Positions 24,901-32,788 of a DNA stretch of 43,856 nucleotides are shown here, in pieces. The position numbers were made by a program, and so were the translations under genes. The stretch is from positions 622,686 to 666,541 of the forward strand of contig CP070727.1 in assembly GCA_020350885.1 (NCBI GenBank), written 5' to 3'. Each line of letters opens with the position of its first letter. Positions within the stretch are counted from its first letter, which is position 1. This stretch comes from a bacterium (lineage in GTDB: Bacteria > Krumholzibacteriota > Krumholzibacteriia > Krumholzibacteriales > Krumholzibacteriaceae). Under the pieces are notes generated by a model. That model saw only the letters and a list, made by a program, of their open reading frames with translations. It had not been told where the DNA came from and made no database searches.

Positions 24901-25387
24901 TGGGGGTGATCAGGAGCGGGGGCTGCGCTCAGGAACAGAAGATGTGATAAAAATAGCGGGTTTCGGGAAAGCCATGGAACATGTACCGGAATACCTGGAA
25001 GAGATGAGCGGTATTGAAAGACTTCGTGATCGCCTGGAGGCGGGTATCCAGGAAATCATTCACGATTATCGTCTTAACGGTAATAGAAGCCGTCGACTGC
25101 CAAACACCTTGAATGTGACATTGCCCGGTTTGCGTGGTGAGTCGATAGTGCTCGAAATGGACCGGCGGGGCGTTTGCTTTTCATCCGGATCGGCATGCCA
25201 TTCCGGTTCCCCTGAACCTTCCCATGCCCTGATGGCAATGGGACTCACGGAAGAGGAGGCCCACTGCTCGTTGCGATTCTCCTTGGGCCATGATACCAGC
25301 GAGGAAGACATCAAACGGGCCATTGCATTATTGAAGGAAGTCGTCGAACAGTCGAAAAATATAGTGCGTTTCGTTTCATGTAAATAA
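21992..25387 (+). CDS. Metallopterin oxidoreductase-cysteine desulfurase fusion; probable O2-independent ergothioneine synthase
   Basis: The 1131-residue fusion starts at a GTG 26 nt after egtD. Module 1 (about 1-710) belongs to the bis-molybdopterin DMSO-reductase superfamily. It has a [4Fe-4S] motif C14-x2-C17-x3-C21...C48, the pterin-binding body ('IIVWGANPATDLPP', 'VVIDPRKTATVKLTGG') and a C-terminal molydopterin-binding domain (about 597-706). C153 ('GVGALCYVAYG') is the likely Mo/W ligand. Module 2 (about 749-1125) is a NifS/IscS-type cysteine desulfurase with H845, D921, PLP-lysine K947 ('SAHKLYGPKGVG') and persulfide cysteine C1069 ('SSGSACHSGS'). I recall that Caldithrix abyssi has a metallopterin-dependent ergothioneine synthase of this layout, with an acetylene-hydratase-related module 1. 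With egtD alongside, the inferred reaction moves cysteine sulfur onto hercynine C2. No signal peptide, hence cytoplasmic. Confidence 0.85.
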   Translation: MAKSKKQKEKHAICGICSTGCWVVVSLDERGRIIGVRADEGTPMGSLCELGKHSPDIVYSENRLLYPLKRKGKKGTYEFERISWDEAYDTIAGKLTAIKERYGAEATAIYTGVGSFELSMCDVYQPKGVAISSASSVLFPFGSPNTMGVGALCYVAYGMIAPHLTMGRMYMNMFSEIENAELIIVWGANPATDLPPIDMKRILEARERGAEVVVIDPRKTATVKLTGGQWIPIRPGTDGALALGLIQVLIEEELYDESFVENWTTGFEDLVQYVQHFRPEVVEHITGVPAQTVTALARKMAEARGVSQLMYTGLEFSNSGVQNIRATLVLWALAGQLDVPGGLCFSMDGNQFPINRDGLIANPDTGTRLGRDKFPVYIKYRDEAHAIALPGSVLDGEPYKIRALIILGGSMITSWPNPSIWKSTMNELDFLVTIDRKLTADSAYADIVLPATTYYENVSYMTYGSTFRIRERVIEPLGEARNDFFIISELAKRLGYGHLYPQTEEELLRYVLKGSGFALEDVKAEGGIVSIETEMMQYKKWEKGLLRPDGSPGFDTPSGKFEIASSILDEFGYEPLPKYTEPSEGPLSQPELLKDFPLVFNSGSRMRTSVHTQHHDIQELNEERPEPAVTINIGDASARGIQNGDKVMIKSPRGSVVMRAIVTEDIVEGAIDANHAGGGPIGPEAWQESNINVLTDLDNFDPISGFPVYKSLLCDVVKLDDDSASLIMGSGEMRQDEIPMRQDPAPPGTIYLDHNATTPIAHDVKQVMQEMMDLYGNPSSIHREGKKSRRIIEEARRKVAQQINCTTKRIVFTGCGSESNNMAIKGVAFTNWGKRNHIVTSSIEHPAVLNTCRWLEKYNIEVTYLDVDETGLVDPDEFKKAITDRTCLATVMLANNETGTIQSVRELVDIAKGRNVLFHTDAVQAVGKIAVDVEELGVDLLTVSAHKLYGPKGVGALYVRKEVPMDSLIHGGDQERGLRSGTEDVIKIAGFGKAMEHVPEYLEEMSGIERLRDRLEAGIQEIIHDYRLNGNRSRRLPNTLNVTLPGLRGESIVLEMDRRGVCFSSGSACHSGSPEPSHALMAMGLTEEEAHCSLRFSLGHDTSEEDIKRAIALLKEVVEQSKNIVRFVSCK
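24188..24220 (+). repeat. Duplicated 12-bp sequence in the inter-module linker
   Basis: ATGAGACAGGAT occurs at 24188-24199 and again at 24209-24220, a 21-bp period that keeps frame and yields 'MRQDEIPMRQDP' in the linker between the metallopterin and desulfurase modules. It lies about 15 bp before the desulfurase domain begins, so it may mark the fusion junction. Confidence 0.7.
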
Positions 25388-25499
25388 ATGCACTGCTTCG
25401 CTGCCTCTGATTCACGGAACACGTATAATCCAACCGTGATCACGATGACCAAACATACGTATCGCGGCCTTTTCGTGATAGTTCCATTGCACAAATCGT

Positions 25500-25528
25500 G
25501 TGACCACGGTGACAATTTCTGGTATAAT
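25500..25528 (+). promoter_or_regulatory. Extended -10 promoter for the repeat-built surface protein
   Basis: GTGACC (25500-25505, four of six) and a perfect TATAAT (25523-25528) are 17 nt apart, and a TG one base upstream of the box makes an extended -10. The leader is about 70 nt and ends with AGGAGGT (25591-25597) before the ATG at 25606. Confidence 0.55.
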
Positions 25529-25605
25529 ACAGTCGCAGGTTAAGCGGACATTATCTGCATAATATAGAGCATATGCAGCTCGGCAGCTGAAGGAGGTTAT
25601 ACCAG

Positions 25606-28077
25606 ATGTTTATGGGACGACCACTGAGCCTAAGACCATCAAAGCGGTCATCCACCTGCATATTCATTATGCTCTGCTTTCTCTGCACCGGTGTTGCTGT
25701 GTTGCATGCTGCGAGTGATGAGAACTGGGACGGTCATTTCGATTTCTTCATCCATGGTGGAGCCGGATTCGATAATGTCGTCCGTTGCATCAGCGTTAAG
25801 GGCGGCGCCGTATTCGCCGGTGGTGATTTTATCTACGCGGGTGGCGAAGAGGTGAATCATGTCGCCTACTGGAACGGATACACATTCGCGGCATTCGATT
25901 CGGGATTGAACGGCTCCGTGCGAGCGATCGCGCTCGACGGCTATGTGCTGTATGCGGGAGGCAACTTCACGCAGGCCGGAATCCTCGATGTCAATCACAT
26001 AGCCAGGTGGGACGGAGATGAATGGTCGGCGCTCGGAGCGGGATTCGATACCACCGTGTGTGCACTTGCCGTGTTCGATGGTCACGTCTACGCAGGAGGA
26101 AGGTTCAAAACGGTAGGCGGCGACTCCGTTTACCACATCGCCCGGTGGAACGGCAGTGAATGGTCCCCCCTCGGCAGTGGCGTGAACAGTTCTGTGCACG
26201 TTATCACCGTGCATGGCGACGAGATATACGTCGGGGGCACGTTCACGAAGGCCGGCGGCATAACGGTCAATGGCATCGCCCGGTGGGCCGGAGATAGCTG
26301 GTCGCCTGTGGGCGGCGGCGTCAGCGGATCGGGTCCGCAGGGTGTGGCTTCGGTCGACGCCATCCGTTTCGATGGAGGCGGCGATTGCTACGTCGGCGGC
26401 AACTTCACCGAGGCGGGAGGGGTGCCCGTCGGTTTCATCGCCCGGTGGGATGGGAGTACCTGGGACTCCCTCGGCCCGGGATTGAACGGGAGGGTCTTTG
26501 GGGTCGGCATTGTGGAGGAGGGTGTTGTGGCGGGCGGGGGTTTCAACGCTTCAGGCGATAATTATATTCATCATATTGGATTGTGGAATGGCAGCAACTG
26601 GGTCGATATGGGTAACGGCACCGGTACGGATACGTGGGTCTTTGCGGTGGAGGTCGATGGCCCCGACGTCTATTTCGGCGGGGACTTCACCAGGGTGAAT
26701 GCAATCCAAGATGTCGGCAGGATCGCCAGGTGGCGGAACTACTACTTCTACACCCTGGAAAACTCGAATCATGGAATGGACGGCGTCGTCACTTCGCTGG
26801 TCGCCAGGGGTGAGAATATCTTTGCCTGCGGATCTTTCCATCATGGTGGATGCACCTATTGTTACTATGTCGGTATGTGGAACGGCGACAGATGGTTTCC
26901 ACTGGGATCGGGAACCACCAGTAACTTACAAGCCGTTGAGGCAGATAGCGAGTATGTATACATTGGAGGCCACTTCACGAATGCCGGTGGAACGTTTGCG
27001 GAGAATATAGCCCGCTGGGATGGGAACGGATGGCTGCCACTCGGCCCGGGAATAAAAGAATGGATCGTCTATGCTCTTGATTCCGACGGAGAAAATCTTT
27101 GCGTGGGTGGTGAATTCACGACCGCCGGATTCGAACCGGCCGATAACGTCGCAAAATGGGACGGGCTCGGTTGGTCGGCGCTCGGTTCGGGAACAGACGG
27201 GCCGGTCTACGCGGTCGCGATTGTCGGAGACGACCTCTATGCGGGCGGGGATTTCGAGACGGCTGGTGGTATTACCGTAAACAACATCGCAAGATGGAAC
27301 GGAAGTGCATGGGAGGCGATGTCGAGCGGCACGGACGGACCGGTCTACGCCCTGGCATCTCATGGAACCGATCTTTATGTAGGGGGCTCTTTTATGTATG
27401 CCGGTTACGAATTGTTCAACAACATCGCCAGATGGAACGGCAGTAGCTGGTCAGCCCTCGGATCCGGCCTGTTCGGTAGGGGTGTAAACGGCCCTGTGCG
27501 TGCGATAGACATATACGACGGTGCCGTGTATGCAGGAGGTGGCTTCACGGAGGCGGGTGGGGATACAGCGAGCCGCATCGCCGTATTTACCGGGGATGAA
27601 TGGCTGCCACTCGGAAGCGGTGTGAGCGGTGAGGGTAATCCGCACTGGCCGCAAGGTGTCCGTGCTTTTGCATGCACCGGGGACGGCGACATATTCGTGG
27701 GAGGAAACTTCGAGGTCGCCGGCGGCAAGAGTTCGATGTATATCGGCCTGTGGCACACCTCGCTGACTGCCGTCGATGAGGGTGATATCGCCTCCCCCCG
27801 TCATTCACTGTCACAAAACTACCCGAATCCCTTCAATCCTCATACGGTCATCCGGTACGAGGTGCAGGCACCCGGCGGGAGGGTGTCTATCAGCATATAC
27901 AATGTCGGTGGAAGGCTCATCAAGACGCTGATCAATGCTCCGCACCGGGAAGGTGTGTATGAGGCAAGCTGGTCGGGTCTCGATGAGCGGGGAAGGGCCG
28001 TCGCCTCCGGTGTTTATTTCTGCCGCATGCTGGTTTCGGATTTCGAACAGACGAGAAAGCTCGTGCTGCTCCGTTGA
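25606..28077 (+). CDS. Exported beta-propeller-like repeat protein with C-terminal sorting domain
   Basis: The 823-residue protein has a signal peptide (about 1-35, ending 'VLHAAS'). About 14 modules of roughly 47-60 residues follow, each shaped like 'LYAGGxFxxAGGxxVNxIARWNGSxWSxLGxG'. The W-[DN]-G core is well kept in most copies and degenerates in the 7th ('IARWRNYYF') and the last two. Repeats of this kind probably fold as beta-propeller blades. The last ~85 residues ('SLSQNYPNPFNPHTVIRY' to 'TRKLVLLR') are the FlgD-like/type IX-secretion-type sorting tail of FCB bacteria, so the protein is likely secreted or displayed at the surface. Binding partner unknown. The near-identical modules make the gene prone to recombination and to assembly error. 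Confidence 0.85.
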   Translation: MFMGRPLSLRPSKRSSTCIFIMLCFLCTGVAVLHAASDENWDGHFDFFIHGGAGFDNVVRCISVKGGAVFAGGDFIYAGGEEVNHVAYWNGYTFAAFDSGLNGSVRAIALDGYVLYAGGNFTQAGILDVNHIARWDGDEWSALGAGFDTTVCALAVFDGHVYAGGRFKTVGGDSVYHIARWNGSEWSPLGSGVNSSVHVITVHGDEIYVGGTFTKAGGITVNGIARWAGDSWSPVGGGVSGSGPQGVASVDAIRFDGGGDCYVGGNFTEAGGVPVGFIARWDGSTWDSLGPGLNGRVFGVGIVEEGVVAGGGFNASGDNYIHHIGLWNGSNWVDMGNGTGTDTWVFAVEVDGPDVYFGGDFTRVNAIQDVGRIARWRNYYFYTLENSNHGMDGVVTSLVARGENIFACGSFHHGGCTYCYYVGMWNGDRWFPLGSGTTSNLQAVEADSEYVYIGGHFTNAGGTFAENIARWDGNGWLPLGPGIKEWIVYALDSDGENLCVGGEFTTAGFEPADNVAKWDGLGWSALGSGTDGPVYAVAIVGDDLYAGGDFETAGGITVNNIARWNGSAWEAMSSGTDGPVYALASHGTDLYVGGSFMYAGYELFNNIARWNGSSWSALGSGLFGRGVNGPVRAIDIYDGAVYAGGGFTEAGGDTASRIAVFTGDEWLPLGSGVSGEGNPHWPQGVRAFACTGDGDIFVGGNFEVAGGKSSMYIGLWHTSLTAVDEGDIASPRHSLSQNYPNPFNPHTVIRYEVQAPGGRVSISIYNVGGRLIKTLINAPHREGVYEASWSGLDERGRAVASGVYFCRMLVSDFEQTRKLVLLR

Positions 28078-28081
28078 TATG

Positions 28082-28145
28082 GATCCGGCTGGTGGATTTA
28101 CACGTCCAGACTAATCCACGAAAAATTACGGGGTCAAGCCGGATC
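28082..28145. repeat. Nested inverted repeat downstream of the repeat-protein gene
   Basis: The outer arms are GATCCGGCT (28082-28090) and AGCCGGATC (28137-28145); the inner arms are GTGGATT (28092-28098) and AATCCAC (28113-28119). The structure starts 5 nt after the stop codon. It may form a hairpin in the transcript end, though no T-tract follows. The GGGGTCAAGCC segment on its right side recalls the ends of REP/IS200-like small mobile repeats, a recollection I cannot confirm. Confidence 0.5.
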
Positions 28146-28307
28146 TATACTGTCTAGCACGCAAAGAACTCTCAGGCCAACGGTTCAGAACTTAGAACTT
28201 GCATCGATGAGCGTGCGCCTATACAGTATCCCTTGTAATGACGAGTAGATACAGGCGGAAGCGTTTTTCCCGTGCTTCTTAATAGTAAGTATCGGAAGGG
28301 AGACGAA

Positions 28308-30965
28308 ATGAGATTCGTTCGCTTCAACACCTTGGTCATGGCCCTGATTCTATCCTGTTTCCTTGCTGGTATCGCGCCCCCGGTGGAGTCGCATGCTTCC
28401 GAAGGGATCGAAACCCCGGAGGAGCACTTCGGTTTTGTGCCGGGTACGGATGGAATGTTGTTCGATTACGGAGAGCTTATCGATTATTTGCAGAAGCTCG
28501 ATGCCGTATCGCCGAGGCTGAAACTACTCGAAGTCGGCACGTCACCGATGGGCAAGACGATCTACATAGCGTTCATCTCTTCTGAGGAAAATATAAACAA
28601 CCTCGATGAACTTCAGCGGATCAACAGGGAGCTCGCACTCGATCCGGACATACCGGAACCTGAAAGAGATTCCATGATCGACAACGGCAGGGTTTTTGTA
28701 ATGGGAACGCTGTCCATGCATTCGGGCGAGGTCGGCCCATCCCAGGCGGCCCCCCAGATAGCATACGATTTCGTGACTACCGATGATCCGGAAGTGGTGG
28801 TGTGGTTGGACAACGTGGTGTACATGATGATCCCGTGCCATAATCCGGACGGCATGGATATGATCGTCAACCATTACAGAAAGTACAAAGGCACGAAGTA
28901 TGAAGGAAGCTCCATGCCGGGTGTGTATCATAAATATGTCGGCCACGATAATAACAGGGATTTTGTGGCTCTCACGCAGGTTGACACGAAGGTGATCGCT
29001 CGCATTTACAGCAAGGAATGGCATCCCCAGGTTATGGTGGAAAAGCACCAGATGGGTTCGACCGGACCGAGATACTTCGTTCCTCCGATGCATGATCCGA
29101 TTTCTGAAAATGTCGATGCGGGTGTCTGGAACTGGACCTGCGTGTTCGGGTCAAACATGATAACCGACATGACCGAGCAGGGGCTTGCCGGCGTTTCCCA
29201 CAATTATCTATTCGACGATTACTGGCCCGGTTCGACGGAGACCTGTATCTGGAAGAATGTGATCGGCTTTTTAACTGAAAGTGCCAGTGTTCAGTATGCG
29301 ACTCCGATCTATGTAGAGCCAAACGAGCTGAGGGTTATTGGTAAGGGTCTTGCGGAATACAAGATAAGTATTAATATGCCTCATCCGTGGCCGGGGGGCT
29401 GGTGGAGGTTGAGCGATATTCTGGAGTATGAAATTGCCTCCACGGTGTCTATCATCAAGACTGCCTCAAACCACCGCGAAGCAATACTGAGATTTCGAAA
29501 CGACCTGTGCCGCAGGGAAGTCACGCGGGGACAATCAGAGCCGCCGTATTATTACATCTTGCCCCTCGATCAGCATGACAAGAGCGAGCTGGTGGATCTT
29601 GCCAACTTGCTCATGGAGCACGGTGTACATGTTTACTATATATCGGAATCCGTTACCATCGAGGGAACAATCTATTCCAAGGGTGATCTCGTCGTTCCGC
29701 TATCTCAACCGTTCCGGCCGTTCATCAAGGAAGTAATGGAACGTCAGAAGTACCCGGTGCGCCACTATACGCCGGGAGGCGAGATAATCAGACCGTACGA
29801 TGTCACGAGCTGGTCGCTACCACTGCACCGAGGGGTGAAATCTGCCGAGGTAGACACACGCTCGAAAGAACTGGAATCCGCACTCAAGAAACTCAAGGAT
29901 TCTTTCCGCCTGATCAGTATGGAGCCCGATGAATACCGGGCGGCCGTCTTCACCGCCAATCACAATGAGAGTTACAAGGCGGTGTTTCTCGCACTGAAGC
30001 TCGGCCTCAAGGTCGAGCGGTTGGAGAAGGCGGCGACGTTCGGCACATACGAGGTCCCGAAAGGAAGCTTCGTAGTATATAACGGTTCAAAGATGAAGCA
30101 GCTTATCAAGGAAATGAAGGTATCGCCCCTTTTCGTGGAGGAATGCTCCGGGATAAAAGTGTCAACGGTGAAGATTCCGCGGATAGCGCTCGTAGAGACC
30201 TACTTCCACGATATGGATGCCGGGTGGACACGTTTCTTGTTTGATACCTATTCCATACCGTACAAGGTCGTCCGCCCGAGCGATTTCGAGAATATAGATT
30301 TCGTGAAATCCTTCGATATCGTCGTCTTCCCCGATGCAGAAAAATCTGTTCTCATGGAGGGCAAGAGGAAAAGGGCAGAAGAATATTACATTGCGAGCTA
30401 TCCACCCGAGTATACGAATGGAATCGGTGACAAGGTGAAAGATCGATTGATGGTGTTCATCGATAAAGGCGGAACTATCATATCGTGGGGCAGGTCGGCG
30501 AGGATCTTTCTCGGAGTGCTGAAGATCAAGTCGGGAAAAGACGAGAAGGAGGAATTCAGGCTTCCTGTTCGTGATATTTCCGAGAAACTGCGGAAGGAGG
30601 GTTTGTCCTGTCCCGGCTGTTTCATGAAAGTGCTACTGGCCGAGGATCATCCGCTAACCCTTGGAATGCCGAGTGAGATCGGTGTGTTCTTCAGGGGAAG
30701 GCCCGTCTTTACGACATCGATTCCCGTTTTCGATATGGATCGCGCCGTTATAGGTAAATTTCCGGAAAAGGATATCCTTCTCAGCGGCTACAGCGAGAAT
30801 GAGGAGAAGATCGGAAATAAAACGGCTATGGTTTGGATGAGGAAGGGCAAGGGCCAGCTCGTATTATTTACCTTTAATCCGCAGTTCAGGGCTTCGACGA
30901 ATGTTTCCTACAAACTGCTGTTCAATTCGATACTCCTGCCCGGTGTCGATGGGCGGGATAATTGA
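28308..30965 (+). CDS. Secreted M14-type zinc carboxypeptidase-like protein
   Basis: I chose the ATG at 28308, preceded by GGGAG, because it begins a clean signal peptide (about residues 1-32); the longer frame from 28272 adds 12 unsupported residues. The 885-residue protein has an N-terminal M14 domain. 'TLSMHSGEVGPSQ' supplies H138-x2-E141, 'PCHNPDGMD' follows, and 'VEKHQMGSTGPRYF' supplies the third zinc ligand candidate H247. The usual catalytic Glu near the domain end may be in 'GFLTESASVQYA'. The ~450-residue C-terminal part is less familiar and includes a Rossmann-like/GATase-like stretch ('IALVETYFHDMDAGWTRFLFD' region to 'GTIISWGRSARIF'). Such large M14 proteins are common secreted peptidases in FCB-group and Acidobacteria-type genomes. 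There is no sorting tail; the substrate is unknown. Confidence 0.82.
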   Translation: MRFVRFNTLVMALILSCFLAGIAPPVESHASEGIETPEEHFGFVPGTDGMLFDYGELIDYLQKLDAVSPRLKLLEVGTSPMGKTIYIAFISSEENINNLDELQRINRELALDPDIPEPERDSMIDNGRVFVMGTLSMHSGEVGPSQAAPQIAYDFVTTDDPEVVVWLDNVVYMMIPCHNPDGMDMIVNHYRKYKGTKYEGSSMPGVYHKYVGHDNNRDFVALTQVDTKVIARIYSKEWHPQVMVEKHQMGSTGPRYFVPPMHDPISENVDAGVWNWTCVFGSNMITDMTEQGLAGVSHNYLFDDYWPGSTETCIWKNVIGFLTESASVQYATPIYVEPNELRVIGKGLAEYKISINMPHPWPGGWWRLSDILEYEIASTVSIIKTASNHREAILRFRNDLCRREVTRGQSEPPYYYILPLDQHDKSELVDLANLLMEHGVHVYYISESVTIEGTIYSKGDLVVPLSQPFRPFIKEVMERQKYPVRHYTPGGEIIRPYDVTSWSLPLHRGVKSAEVDTRSKELESALKKLKDSFRLISMEPDEYRAAVFTANHNESYKAVFLALKLGLKVERLEKAATFGTYEVPKGSFVVYNGSKMKQLIKEMKVSPLFVEECSGIKVSTVKIPRIALVETYFHDMDAGWTRFLFDTYSIPYKVVRPSDFENIDFVKSFDIVVFPDAEKSVLMEGKRKRAEEYYIASYPPEYTNGIGDKVKDRLMVFIDKGGTIISWGRSARIFLGVLKIKSGKDEKEEFRLPVRDISEKLRKEGLSCPGCFMKVLLAEDHPLTLGMPSEIGVFFRGRPVFTTSIPVFDMDRAVIGKFPEKDILLSGYSENEEKIGNKTAMVWMRKGKGQLVLFTFNPQFRASTNVSYKLLFNSILLPGVDGRDN

Positions 30966-31015
30966 GTGGAGCGGGAGTATCCGAAACCGGATTTAATTCA
31001 GCACTACACATTGTT

Positions 31016-31147
31016 CCGGGATACCGGAGCTCGAGCATTCGAGGGGTTGGGCTTCCTTTCTCCGGGATACCGGAGCTAGAGCATTCGAGGGGTTGGGCTT
31101 CCCTTCTCCGGGATACCGGAGCTCGAGCATTCGAGGCGCCGGGTTCC
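31016..31147. repeat. 46-bp intergenic tandem repeat, about 2.9 copies
   Basis: Units start at 31016, 31062 and 31108, each beginning CCGGGATACCGGAGCT. Units 1 and 2 are both 46 bp and differ at two positions (17 and 42). Unit 3 matches for 29 bp and then diverges. Each unit contains small dyads, CCGG-GATA-CCGG and CTCGA-GCAT-TCGAG; the latter is weakened in unit 2 by the C-to-A change. There are no unique spacers, so this is not a CRISPR array. Confidence 0.9.
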
Positions 31148-31207
31148 AATTTTTGTGACAACAAGCACGAAAGCATGCGCCCCTAACCTCTTTTCTGACA
31201 TAAGGAT

Positions 31208-31236
31208 TAGACAAATTCAATGGAATGTGCTATTTT
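31208..31236 (+). promoter_or_regulatory. Promoter for the radical SAM-methyltransferase pair
   Basis: TAGACA (31208-31213) and TATTTT (31231-31236) are separated by 17 nt, with TG one base before the -10 box (extended -10). The leader is about 55 nt and carries GGAG at 31290-31293. Confidence 0.5.
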
Positions 31237-31297
31237 TCATGACAGCCGATACATTGGCGATGATTAAATAGATGGCAGATCAACACACCGGAGCAGG

Positions 31298-32752
31298 ATG
31301 ATGATCCACCGTTGGGACGTTCTTATGATCAGCCCCGGGCTGAGTGGTGAAATGATATACCCGATGGCTCCGCTCGGTATGTTGTGGATAGCGGCTGTAC
31401 TGGCCAAAGAGGGCTATACAGTAAAATTCCTGGATCTGCAAATCAACCGGGAATCACCCGAACAGATTCTCGGTCAGGAACAGGCGCCGCTTGTCCTGAT
31501 AGGCGGTGTCACCTATAACCGCTTTGAAACGTTCAGGCTGGTTGAACTGGCAAAGAAGGCGAATCCGGAGACAGTCACGGTATACGGTGGCGTGCACGCC
31601 TCATTCACCGCACAGGACACGTTACAACACATCAGAGAGATCGATATCATTGCACGAGGGGAGGGTGAAATAACATCGCTGGAGCTAGCGAATTGTCTGC
31701 TACGCGGGGACCGTGATTATTCACAAATAGACGGCATATCGTTCAGAGACGGTGGTGAAATCAAACACAATAAGCCCCGTGACCGAATAAAGGACCTCGA
31801 TCAGCTGCCATATCCGGCCACACTCCTGCCCGATTGGGATGCATACATTTCGCCCCTTGAATCCTCCGATACTCCAAGCCTTCACACAATGACCTCGCGG
31901 GGCTGTCCGTTCAACTGTATATTCTGTTCATCGGCCAGCATGTGGGGAAAGATGTACTCAACGAGGTCTGCGAAGAATGTGGTCGACGAGATAGAATTGT
32001 TCAAGAACAGGTACGGTATTAAGGGAATGAAGTTCTACGACAGCACTCTCACACTCAAAAAATCCCATATTATATCCATCTGCGACGAACTGGTAGAACG
32101 AAAGCTCGATATACTATGGGAGTGCGATGTTCGCGCAGACACCGTGAGCAGGGAACTCCTGTCGGAGATGAGAGATTCCGGCTGCAGGTATATCGGGATC
32201 GGACTGGAAACCGTTTCCCCCAAGGTTATGAGCACCCTGAGGAAGCAGATCACCGTCGAACAGGTAGAGGACACCATGCGGTGGGCAAAGGAGCTGGGGA
32301 TTGAAGCAAAGGTGTTTATGATAATGGGATTGCCGGGCGAGGATGCGTCTACCGCCCTGGAAGCGGTACAATTCATAAAGGAACATAGAGACGACGCCAG
32401 CAAGATACATATCGGTCCGGCGCAGATATACCCCGGCACCCCACTCGAGCATTATGCAAAGGAGAACGGCACCCTGCCGCCCGGCTTCTCCTGGTCCGAG
32501 CCGTTCGAGAGCGACGAGATAGGAGAGCTCACCTACGCGCGCACCATACCAATATTCAAACAGCCCACATTTGGTATGAGAGAGTATCATCGCTTCAAGA
32601 TAGAGGTCGATAGGCTGTATGATCGGATGCCAACGTTAAAGACGGCTCCAGCCTTTCTGTTCAGGAAGATATCGGCAATTCGCTCCATGCGGGACATCAA
32701 GCACCTATGGGGTGAAGCACGAAAATACATCCGGTGGTGGCTGAAGCCGTGA
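31298..32752 (+). CDS. B12-binding-domain radical SAM protein
   Basis: The 484-residue enzyme starts at the first of two adjacent ATG codons (31298/31301); GGAG is 4 or 7 nt upstream, so either may be used. The N-terminal ~150 residues are a cobalamin-binding-type domain ('PMAPLGMLWIAAVLAKEGY', 'VTVYGGVHASFT', 'DIIARGEGE'). The radical SAM core has C203-x3-C207-x2-C210 ('CPFNCIFC') for the [4Fe-4S] cluster, then 'YIGIGLETVSPKVM' and 'KVFMIMGLPGE'. The layout is that of BchE-like class B radical SAM enzymes, which methylate or rearrange unactivated carbons. The methyltransferase 36 nt downstream is probably cotranscribed, suggesting modification of a lipid, pigment or glycan; the substrate is not identifiable. 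Confidence 0.85.
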   Translation: MMIHRWDVLMISPGLSGEMIYPMAPLGMLWIAAVLAKEGYTVKFLDLQINRESPEQILGQEQAPLVLIGGVTYNRFETFRLVELAKKANPETVTVYGGVHASFTAQDTLQHIREIDIIARGEGEITSLELANCLLRGDRDYSQIDGISFRDGGEIKHNKPRDRIKDLDQLPYPATLLPDWDAYISPLESSDTPSLHTMTSRGCPFNCIFCSSASMWGKMYSTRSAKNVVDEIELFKNRYGIKGMKFYDSTLTLKKSHIISICDELVERKLDILWECDVRADTVSRELLSEMRDSGCRYIGIGLETVSPKVMSTLRKQITVEQVEDTMRWAKELGIEAKVFMIMGLPGEDASTALEAVQFIKEHRDDASKIHIGPAQIYPGTPLEHYAKENGTLPPGFSWSEPFESDEIGELTYARTIPIFKQPTFGMREYHRFKIEVDRLYDRMPTLKTAPAFLFRKISAIRSMRDIKHLWGEARKYIRWWLKP

Positions 32753-32788
32753 TACCGGTGCGGCGTTAGTACTTACTGAATATAATGT

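Larger units (their letters stand above)
30966..31297. other. Intergenic region with tandem repeat and promoter
   Basis: No credible gene lies here. The overlapping short open frames on both strands are created by the 46-bp tandem repeat. The promoter at 31208-31236 serves the radical SAM gene. Confidence 0.6.

Noticed and set aside
31016..31147. Possible CRISPR array
   Set aside because: The units abut directly with no unique spacers and there are no cas genes; it is a simple tandem repeat.
30922..31220. Short open frames on both strands with repeated peptide units
   Set aside because: They arise from the 46-bp tandem repeat, whose length is not a multiple of three, and have no ribosome binding site.
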